This document shows positions 5,826-11,803 of a stretch of DNA of 15,387 nt, in pieces. The stretch comes from Chloroflexi bacterium RBG_16_70_13 (GTDB lineage Bacteria > Chloroflexota > Limnocylindria > Limnocylindrales > CSP1-4), in assembly GCA_001795245.1 (NCBI GenBank), contig MGOD01000100.1:11032-26418 (forward strand). The letters run 5' to 3'. Positions within the stretch are counted from its first letter, which is position 1; the number at the start of each line of letters is the position of its first letter. Below the pieces are notes generated by a model. It did not search any database and had not been told where the DNA came from. It worked only from the letters and a program-made list of their open reading frames with translations. A program made the translations under genes and the position numbers.

Positions 5826-6992
5826 GTGGACCTCGACCTCTCGACCGAGCATGCCCTGCTCCGCTCGACGATCCGCGACTACATGGTCGCGGAGGTGGCC
5901 CCGGTGGTCGAGGAGCACGAGCGGGAGCGGCGCTTTCCGGTCGAGATCGTCCGCCACCTCGGTGAGATGGGCTGGTTGGGCATCCCCTTCCCGGAGGACG
6001 AGGGCGGGGCCGGGCTCGACACCCTGGCCTACGCCATCGCAGTCGAGGAGATCGGCCGGGTCTGGGGCTCGCTGGGCCTCATCGTCGCGGCCCACACCAG
6101 CCTCGGCTGCGGCCCGCTCCACCTCGCCGGCAGCGCCGAGCAGATCGAGCGCTTTCTCGTCCCGATGGCCAGCGGGAAGGTCATCGGCGCCTACGGGCTG
6201 ACCGAGCCCGGGGCCGGCTCCGACGCCGGCGGCACACGGACGACCGCCCGATTTGAGGAAGGGCCGGACGGCGGCAGCTGGGTCCTCGACGGCGGCAAGC
6301 GGTTCATCACCAACGCCGGCCACGCCGGCACGTACGTCATCACGGCCCGAACCGGCTCGAAGTCGGACGGCTCGGCCGAGATCAGCGCTTTCATCGTCAC
6401 GGCCGACACTCCGGGCTTCCGCGTCGGCCGCCTCGAGGACAAGCTGGGGCTCCATGCCTCGGCCACCGGCGAGCTCTTCTTCGACGCCTGCCGCGTCCCG
6501 GCAGGGAACCTCCTCGGGGCTCAGGGAGAGGGCTTCCGAACCTTCCTGAAGATCCTCGACGGCGGGCGGATCAGCATCGCCGCCCTCGCCCTCGGGCTCG
6601 CCCAGGCCGCCCTCGACGCGGCGATCCCGTACGCCCAGACCCGGGAGCAGTTCGGCCGCCCCATCGGCTCGTTCCAGGGGGTCGCCTTCATGGTCGCCGA
6701 CATGGCGACCGAGATCGAGGCCGCCCGGGCCCTCGTCTACCGCTCCGCCTGGCTCAAGGACCAGGGCCGCGACTACAGCCTGGCGGCGGCCCAGGCCAAG
6801 CTCTTCGCGTCGGAGGTCTCGAGCCGGGCGACGAACGCGGCGATCCAGATCCACGGCGGCTACGGCTACGTCACCGACTACCCGGTCGAGCGCTACCTCC
6901 GGGACGCGAAGCTGACCGAGATCGGGGAGGGGACGAGCCAGATCCAGCGCCTCGTCATCGCCCGCCGGATCCTCGGCCTGCGAATCGTCTAG
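5826..6992 (+). CDS. short-chain/butyryl-type acyl-CoA dehydrogenase
   Basis: 388 residues, normal for the family, starting at GTG (MDLDLSTEHALLRSTIRDYM). Upstream translation in the same frame is antisense to the SufR-like gene and is not real. Visible family signatures: AYGLTEPGAGSDAGG (122-136, flavin/substrate binding), GGKRFITNAGHA (156-167), REQFGRPIGSFQ, IQIHGGYGYVTDYPVERYLRD, and TEIGEGTSQIQR, where Glu368 is the expected catalytic base. The enzyme removes two hydrogens from the alpha-beta carbons of an acyl-CoA in the cytoplasm and passes electrons to ETF. The motifs fit the short-chain/butyryl-CoA group best, but chain length cannot be fixed from sequence alone. It is a single-gene unit, divergent from the SufR-like regulator and convergent with the sortase. 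With the acetoacetate-CoA ligase downstream, it points to short-chain acid or ketone-body use. Confidence 0.93.
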   Translation: MDLDLSTEHALLRSTIRDYMVAEVAPVVEEHERERRFPVEIVRHLGEMGWLGIPFPEDEGGAGLDTLAYAIAVEEIGRVWGSLGLIVAAHTSLGCGPLHLAGSAEQIERFLVPMASGKVIGAYGLTEPGAGSDAGGTRTTARFEEGPDGGSWVLDGGKRFITNAGHAGTYVITARTGSKSDGSAEISAFIVTADTPGFRVGRLEDKLGLHASATGELFFDACRVPAGNLLGAQGEGFRTFLKILDGGRISIAALALGLAQAALDAAIPYAQTREQFGRPIGSFQGVAFMVADMATEIEAARALVYRSAWLKDQGRDYSLAAAQAKLFASEVSSRATNAAIQIHGGYGYVTDYPVERYLRDAKLTEIGEGTSQIQRLVIARRILGLRIV

Positions 6993-7264
6993 GTCCCGGG
7001 CCCGGGGAGGCGTGAGCTTTGCCTTCGGGCCGCCGATGACGCTGCCAGCATCAAACCCCGGGTTGCGATGGGAATAGCGCGACCCCCGGCTCGCGAGCGC
7101 CAGGGTCCTACGCACGAATCACGCCCACCGCGAGCTCGGCGAGACCGGCAGGCATCGCTTATCCGACCCGTGACCGCCAAGGTGATGGTGGCACCGGAAT
7201 CAGGCGCGGCAAGCGCATCCGAGGCAGGTGATCGGACGCGGGTCACGGAACCTCGACGTGGGTG
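6993..7264. other. convergent intergenic region with possible weak hairpin
   Basis: 272 bp between the 3' ends of the dehydrogenase and sortase genes. No gene or tRNA is recognisable. A hairpin is possible at 7081-7107 (GACCC paired with GGGTC and GGC paired with GCC, with a small internal loop) and might serve as a bidirectional terminator, but neither side has a U-tract. A 12-nt palindrome CCCGGGCCCGGG (6995-7006) follows the dehydrogenase stop codon. Confidence 0.4.
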
Positions 7265-8041
7265 TCAGTCGGCGACCAGCCGGACCAGCAGGCGCCGGTC
7301 GCTGTTCGCCCCGACGCACGTCTGGAGGGTCATGCTCGGCACCGCCTGGGCGGCGATCGCCCAATCCACCACGTCCGGTGTGACGACCCGGATCTCGGTT
7401 ACCCGGTATGTGCGGACCCGGCCATTGCCGTCGGCGTAGACCGTTGTCATCCCGACCTTGAGGCGGCCCGAGACGTAGGCGTCGTGAAGTGGCTTCATGA
7501 CGCCCCAGGCGTGCCCGAAGAGGTAGACGTTGTTCGCGCCTGCGCAGCCCCAGCGATAGACTCGGTTGGCCGGCGGCGTGCTCCGGGTGCAGGCGAAGGT
7601 CTCGACCGAGCGGGACAGCCCGAGCGACGGGATCCAGAAGTGGTTCTTGCCACTGTAGGTGGGCGCGGCGGCCTTCTGGGCGGCCGCCTTCTCGGCGGCG
7701 GCCTTCGCCTCGGCGGCGGCGCGGGCCGCTGCCTCGGCCGCGGCACGCTCGGCGGCGATTCGGGCGTCGAGGAACGGCCGGATCTGGCCGAGCCGGAGAT
7801 CGAGCTCGTCAGGCTCGGCGAGGCTGACTGTCGAGGCACGGGCTTCGAGTCGACCGATCGAGCGACCACCCGCCCGGCGGGCAAGATCGACGCCATCGGC
7901 CTCCCGGGCGGCTGTGGTCTCGACGGTTGGTCCGGGCGTCGGCGCCGCCGCGAGCGACGGCGCGGGCAGGGCGGCGGCGGCGCCGACGACGAGGGCGAGG
8001 ACGAGGCGCGCGAAGAAGTGGCGGCGGTCGCGCGAGGACAT
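7265..8041 (-). CDS. sortase (transpeptidase) with Ala-rich helical linker
   Basis: 258 residues from ATG 8041, which has GGGAG 9 nt upstream; a GTG at 8080 would add 13 residues before the signal. Residues 1-30 (MSSRDRRHFFARLVLALVVG and on) are a signal or membrane anchor. Residues about 78-126 are an Ala/Glu/Lys-rich helical linker. The catalytic domain (about 130-258) has YLFGHAWG with His177, SMTLQTCVG with Cys242 in the TLxTC motif, and DRRLLVRL supplying the Arg (R249, R250 or R254). Sortases cleave sorting signals and attach proteins to the cell wall or build pili outside the membrane. The sequence looks closest to class D/E/F-type sortases; the class is not certain. Cys151 and Cys166 flank an insertion and could form a disulfide. 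No LPXTG-type substrate is encoded in the window. It is last in the minus-strand cluster, 122 nt after a lipoprotein gene. Confidence 0.87.
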   Translation of the reverse strand: MSSRDRRHFFARLVLALVVGAAAALPAPSLAAAPTPGPTVETTAAREADGVDLARRAGGRSIGRLEARASTVSLAEPDELDLRLGQIRPFLDARIAAERAAAEAAARAAAEAKAAAEKAAAQKAAAPTYSGKNHFWIPSLGLSRSVETFACTRSTPPANRVYRWGCAGANNVYLFGHAWGVMKPLHDAYVSGRLKVGMTTVYADGNGRVRTYRVTEIRVVTPDVVDWAIAAQAVPSMTLQTCVGANSDRRLLVRLVAD

Positions 8042-8113
8042 GACCGGAGGCTCCCGCACGCGGTGCGCCTGGGCAGCCACCCGGTGGTCCCGGCGGGCGT
8101 GGGACGGTCGAGC

Positions 8114-8159
8114 GGTCCCGGGTCAGGTCCCATCGCCGGGACCCGGACGTTCGTCCGGG
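8114..8159 (-). promoter_or_regulatory. stacked, partly competing hairpins upstream of the sortase gene
   Basis: Reading the minus transcript after the lipoprotein stop: hairpin A is CCCGGAC-GAAC-GTCCGGG (8159-8142). Hairpin B is GGTCCC-6 nt-GGGACC (8143-8126). An alternative C pairs GGTCCCGG (8143-8136) with CCGGGACC (8121-8114). B and C share their first arm and cannot form together, and A overlaps them by two bases. It could terminate the upstream operon or attenuate sortase expression; no U-tract is present. Confidence 0.35.
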
Positions 8160-8163
8160 GGCT

Positions 8164-8649
8164 TCAGCCGCCGGCGCCGGCCGCGGCGGTCATCGCCTCG
8201 CGGACGGCGGCCTTGAACTCGGGCGTCCAGGGCCCCTGGCCGGCGAGGACGAACGGCCTCGCGTCGACCATCTCGACCGTCGCCGGGTCCGTCGCCCACT
8301 GCGCGACGCAGGCATCGATGTCGGGCCGGCGGCGGTCGTACGTCTCGCCGTTCCGGAAGATGTAGACCCGCAGCCGGGTTGGCTCGGCCTGCCCGAGTCC
8401 GCTGGCATCGAAGCCGATCGCCGTCGCGGTCAACGAGTCGTCGTCGCAGCCATCGTCACCCGAGACGATGTCGGCGAGGTCGAGACCCCGGTTGGCGAGC
8501 TCGCCGGCAATCCCCGGGAAGTCGGCGGGCGTCGGCGCCGGCGGTGACTCGAGGATCGCGCCGCAGCCGGCGAGGAGGACTCCGGCGATCGTGAGCATCG
8601 CGAGCCACGGCCGAATCCGGCGCCGGCGCCGGCCGCCGGTTTCACCCAT
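8164..8649 (-). CDS. small lipoprotein of unknown function
   Basis: 161 residues. An arginine-rich N-terminus (GRRRRRIRPW), a hydrophobic stretch and LAGCG give a lipobox with lipidated Cys29, so the protein should be anchored on the outer face of the membrane. The mature part starts with a Pro-rich spacer, has an acidic patch (GDDGCDDDS) and a second Cys in DIDACVAQW, which may pair with the first. It ends in an Ala/Gly-rich helix. I do not recognise the domain. Its ATG lies inside the end of the acetoacetate-CoA ligase gene (8-nt overlap, ATGGGTGA), so the two are probably translationally coupled. GGGGA 8 nt upstream may also act as a ribosome-binding site. Confidence 0.8.
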   Translation of the reverse strand: MGETGGRRRRRIRPWLAMLTIAGVLLAGCGAILESPPAPTPADFPGIAGELANRGLDLADIVSGDDGCDDDSLTATAIGFDASGLGQAEPTRLRVYIFRNGETYDRRRPDIDACVAQWATDPATVEMVDARPFVLAGQGPWTPEFKAAVREAMTAAAGAGG

Positions 8650-10654
8650 CGGTCGATCCCCGAGCCGCCCGCGTCGCGGCCAGGGCCTCGAACGGCTCGA
8701 GCGAGCGGCGGTCGGCGAGGGCGTCCCTCGAGGCGGCGTCCACCGCGGGCGTGCCCCCGAGGATCCGCTTGACCGGCACCTCGAGCTTCTTGCCGGACAG
8801 CGTCCGGGGCACCGCCGGCACGGCGACGATGTCGTCCGGGACGTGGCGCGGTGATAGGCCGGTTCGGAGCTCGGTCGCGATCCGCTGCCGAAGGCTGGCG
8901 TCGAGGGCTCGGCCTTCGCGCAGCGCTACGAAGAGCAGCAGCTCGCCCGGGCCGCCGCCCGGGTCCTCGAGGTGGATCACGAGGCTGTCGGCGACCTCGG
9001 GCAGGGCCTCGACGACGGCGTAGTACTCGGCCGTCCCGACGCGCACCCCGCCGCGATTGAGGGTCGCGTCGCTGCGGCCGGTGATGATGCACGAGCCCCG
9101 TTCGGTGATCGTGATCCAATCGCCGTGGCGCCACACGCCGGGGTACGTCTCGAAGTAGGCGGCGCGCAACCGCGAGCCGTCGGCGTCGCCCCACAGCCCG
9201 ACCGGCATCGATGGCATCGGGGCGGTGATGACCAGCTCGCCCTCCCGCCCGATGACCGACTGACCGTCCGCGTCGAAGGCCTCGACCCGCGCCCCGAGCA
9301 TCCGGCAGCTGATCTCGCCGACCCAGACCGGCACGAGCGGGCACGGGCCGAGGAAGCCGGTGCAGAGGTCCGTGCCGCCGCTGAGCGAGCCCACCGGGAT
9401 CGAGGGCGAGACGGCGTCCCGGACCCACTCGAAGCCGGCCGCCGGCAGCGGCGCCCCGGTGGATCCGACGCCGCGCAGCTCCGATAGGTCGAGGCCCGCC
9501 GCGCGCCCGGGCTCGAGGCCCGCCTTGCGGCAGGCCATGAGGAACGGCGCGCTCGCCCCGAAGTACGTCGAGCGTGTCTCGGCGGCCACGCGCCAGAGGG
9601 TCGCGAGATCGGGGTACGCCGGGTTGCCGTCGAAAGTCACGATGGTGCTCCCGACGGCGAGCCCCGAGACCAGGTAGTTCCACATCATCCAGCCCGTCGT
9701 CGTGAACCAGAAGAAGCGGTCCTCGGGTCCCAGGTCCGTGTGGAGGGCCAGGGCCTTGAGGTGCTCGAGAAGGATCCCGCCGTGGCCGTGGACGATCGGC
9801 TTCGGCAGCCCCGTCGTGCCCGACGAGTAGAGGATGTAGAGCGGGTGGTCGAAGGGCACCCGATCGAACTCGAGCGGGCCTTCATGATCGAGGAGCTCGG
9901 CCCAGCCCAGGGCGTCCGGGATCGCGGCCGCCCGGCCGGGGTCGAGATAGGGCACGACGACGGTTGTCTCGAGGCTCGGCAGCGAAGCCCGGATCTCGGC
10001 CACCTCGGCCGTCCGGTCGATGTCCTTGTCACCGTACCGGTAGCCGTCGACGGCGATGAGGACCTTCGGCTCGATCTGCCCGAAGCGGTCGATGACCGCA
10101 CGGGTACCGAACTCCGGGGCACACGAGGTCCAGGTCGCGCCGACGCTGGCCGCCGCGAGAAGGGCCACGATCGTCTCGGGGATGTTCGGCAGGAACGCCG
10201 CGACGCGATCGCCGCGACCGACCCCGAGCGCCGCGAGGCCCGTCCGGCACCGCGCGACCTGGTCGCGCAGCTGGGCGGCGCTAAGGTCGAAAGGCTCGCG
10301 GGTCTGCGATCGGCCGATGACCACGATGTCGTCGGGTCCGCGGCCGGGCAGGCGGAGGGCATGTTCGGCGTAGTTGAGGCGGGCCCCCGGGAACCACCGG
10401 GCGCCGGGCATCCGAGCGTCGGCGAGTGCCAGCTCCGGGCCACCGTCGGGACGTGTCGTGCCTTCCGGCCGGACGTCGAAGTACCGCCACACGCTCGCCC
10501 AGAACGCCCCGAGATCCCCGACGGACCAGCGCCAGGCCTCCTCGTAGGTCGCGAATCGGAAACCGCAGGTGCCCTCGAGCCATGCGAGGTAGGCCCCCAT
10601 CCGGCTCCTCGTCCGGGCATCGGGCAGGGGCGTCCACATGACCTCGGGCGTCAT
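8642..10654 (-). CDS. aacS: acetoacetate-CoA ligase (acetoacetyl-CoA synthetase)
   Basis: 670 residues from ATG 10654, typical for the family (about 650-680). A GTG three codons upstream (10663) is the alternative start. ATP-dependent activation of acetoacetate to acetoacetyl-CoA via an acyl-adenylate, in the cytoplasm. Visible ANL-superfamily motifs: YSSGTTGLPKPIVH (276-289, ATP binding), TTGWMMWNY, STGAPLP, SGGTDLCTGF, WRHGDW, TGRSDATLNRGGVRVGTAEYY, and RTLSGKKLEVPVKRI with the C-terminal catalytic lysine near residue 622. The N-terminal part (FPGARLNYAEH) and the combination GWMMWN plus SGGTD distinguish this family from acetyl-CoA synthetase. A -10-like TACCGT 7 nt before the ATG may give it a leaderless transcript, or it may be read from the upstream lipoprotein gene 72 nt away. 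It overlaps the next lipoprotein gene. Confidence 0.93.
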   Translation of the reverse strand: MTPEVMWTPLPDARTRSRMGAYLAWLEGTCGFRFATYEEAWRWSVGDLGAFWASVWRYFDVRPEGTTRPDGGPELALADARMPGARWFPGARLNYAEHALRLPGRGPDDIVVIGRSQTREPFDLSAAQLRDQVARCRTGLAALGVGRGDRVAAFLPNIPETIVALLAAASVGATWTSCAPEFGTRAVIDRFGQIEPKVLIAVDGYRYGDKDIDRTAEVAEIRASLPSLETTVVVPYLDPGRAAAIPDALGWAELLDHEGPLEFDRVPFDHPLYILYSSGTTGLPKPIVHGHGGILLEHLKALALHTDLGPEDRFFWFTTTGWMMWNYLVSGLAVGSTIVTFDGNPAYPDLATLWRVAAETRSTYFGASAPFLMACRKAGLEPGRAAGLDLSELRGVGSTGAPLPAAGFEWVRDAVSPSIPVGSLSGGTDLCTGFLGPCPLVPVWVGEISCRMLGARVEAFDADGQSVIGREGELVITAPMPSMPVGLWGDADGSRLRAAYFETYPGVWRHGDWITITERGSCIITGRSDATLNRGGVRVGTAEYYAVVEALPEVADSLVIHLEDPGGGPGELLLFVALREGRALDASLRQRIATELRTGLSPRHVPDDIVAVPAVPRTLSGKKLEVPVKRILGGTPAVDAASRDALADRRSLEPFEALAATRAARGSTDG

Positions 10655-10661
10655 GCGATCC

Positions 10662-10667
10662 ACGGTA
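10662..10667 (-). promoter_or_regulatory. possible -10 box for aacS
   Basis: TACCGT on the minus strand is followed by 7 nt and the ATG at 10654, the same geometry as other leaderless-type starts in the window. If it is a real -10, the GTG at 10663 would lie inside the promoter and cannot be the start. No -35 is visible. Confidence 0.3.
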
Positions 10668-10726
10668 TCGCAGGCGTGTCCCGCTCGCCCTGGCCCGCGG
10701 ACGATCCCTGACTGGCGTCAGACGCC

Positions 10727-11476
10727 TCAGCCCCCGATGCCGCCGAAGCCGAGCGGCTCGGTGGTCGCGTCGCGGCCGGGAAAGACGCTGCCGTCGAGAA
10801 GGGCTCGAGTGCCGATCTCCTCGGGCAGGTCGATGGTCCACGGCGTCGGACCGCCAGCGGGACAGTCCGGATTCGGATCGCGGCGGCTTGTCAGGATGAT
10901 CGTGACCGCGTCGCCAGCGATATCAAGGAGCGGCGGCTCGATCCCCTCCTCGGCGGGTCCAGCGTTGCAGCCGTCGACGATGACGCTCACGGCGATCGAC
11001 CTGCCGGCCTGATCCGGGACGCCTTCTGGGAGCCACCAGGCGAGGCTCACGGTATTGCCCGTGACGACCCGCCGCGGCTCGCACGAGCCCCAGCGGAACG
11101 GTCGCCAAGCGTTCCGATCGGCCTCGAAGGTGACCGAGACGTAGCTGTTCCAGGCGGGATCGGCGATGAAGTTGGCGAACTCCATGAACGGGCCGGAGCG
11201 CCCCAGCCGGCGCCAACCGGTCGCGGGCATGAAGTCGTTCTCAGGCCTCGACAGGAACTGTCTGAGAGCCTCGGCGGCTGCGTCATCGTCTCGCTCCGCA
11301 GCACCCGGCTGGAGGAGGGCCCCCGGCAGGAACGGCACCGTGTCGCAGGCATATGGCGCGGCCATCACGGGCGAGAGGGACGCTGCCGGCGGGCTCCCGC
11401 TCGACGCCGGGGATCCGCATCCGGCCATGCCCGCGATACCGATGACGATGGCGAGCGCGCCGGGCAGAAGCCTCAC
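10727..11476 (-). CDS. lipoprotein of unknown function
   Basis: 249 residues from a GTG start. The signal ends in the lipobox IAGMAGC, with Cys20 lipidated, followed by a Ser/Pro/Gly spacer typical of exported lipoproteins. The mature part has four further cysteines (YACDT, GSCEP, DGCNA, PDCPA), which could form two disulfides, and alternates Trp-rich strand segments (NSYVSVTF, VSLAWWLPEG, VTIILTS). No known domain is recognised. It lies 19 nt after the 88-residue hypothetical gene and 72 nt before aacS on the same strand, so it is likely part of the same operon as the upstream gene. The start is the first good one in front of the hydrophobic segment; the Shine-Dalgarno is weak. Confidence 0.8.
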   Translation of the reverse strand: MRLLPGALAIVIGIAGMAGCGSPASSGSPPAASLSPVMAAPYACDTVPFLPGALLQPGAAERDDDAAAEALRQFLSRPENDFMPATGWRRLGRSGPFMEFANFIADPAWNSYVSVTFEADRNAWRPFRWGSCEPRRVVTGNTVSLAWWLPEGVPDQAGRSIAVSVIVDGCNAGPAEEGIEPPLLDIAGDAVTIILTSRRDPNPDCPAGGPTPWTIDLPEEIGTRALLDGSVFPGRDATTEPLGFGGIGG

Positions 11477-11495
11477 GCCCGCTGTGACGCGCCGC

Positions 11496-11762
11496 CTAGC
11501 CCTTGCGTGGCGCCGGGGCGTACCGGGCGGCGCCGGCCACCTTCGTCTCGAAGCCGCTCCCCGCCCGGCCGAGCGTCGCGCCAGCGTGGCGGAGCGGAAC
11601 CGTCGTCATCGAGATGATCCGGAGGCCGGCATTCGACCGCTCTGCGGCATCCTCCGCGATCGCCGAGAAGAGGTCAGTCGCGACGATCTCCTCGCCGGAG
11701 TCCTCGGGCTGGAAGACCACGATGAGCTGGTCCTCGCCCGCCAGGAAATCCTGGTAGTGAAT
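11496..11762 (-). CDS. small conserved-looking hypothetical protein, apparent ATT start
   Basis: The frame runs from a stop just upstream of 11790 to TAG at 11496. The first standard start is GTG 11720 (74 residues), but the coding pattern clearly extends further: HYQDFLAGEDQLIVVFQPED precedes and includes it. The only start-like codon in front of that is ATT at 11762, with GAGG 4 nt upstream, giving 88 residues. The protein looks cytoplasmic, with alternating strand and helix character (LIVVFQPE, LFSAIAEDAAERS, LRIISMTTVPLRH, GFETKVAGAARYAP). No family is recognised. ATT starts are rare but known (infC). A sequencing error or frameshift that removed an ATG/GTG is the alternative. It lies 41 nt after the VWA gene and 19 nt before a lipoprotein gene. 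Confidence 0.6.
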   Translation of the reverse strand: MHYQDFLAGEDQLIVVFQPEDSGEEIVATDLFSAIAEDAAERSNAGLRIISMTTVPLRHAGATLGRAGSGFETKVAGAARYAPAPRKG

Positions 11763-11803
11763 CGAACCTCGCCGTCGTGACAGCCACCGTGACGGTGCTC
11801 AGG

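Noticed and set aside
6995..7006. CCCGGGCCCGGG palindrome after the dehydrogenase stop
   Set aside because: It has no loop for a hairpin and is made only of C/G triplets, so it is likely chance in this composition.
5694..7115. 473-codon minus-strand frame opposite the acyl-CoA dehydrogenase
   Set aside because: Shadow frame; the plus strand encodes a full-length enzyme.
6993..7264. tRNA or small RNA in the convergent gap
   Set aside because: I searched by eye for a T-loop (GGTTCGA-like) and acceptor pairing and found none.
8042..8080. GTG 8080 as the sortase start
   Set aside because: It would put 13 hydrophilic residues before the signal, and GGGAG is well placed for ATG 8041 instead.
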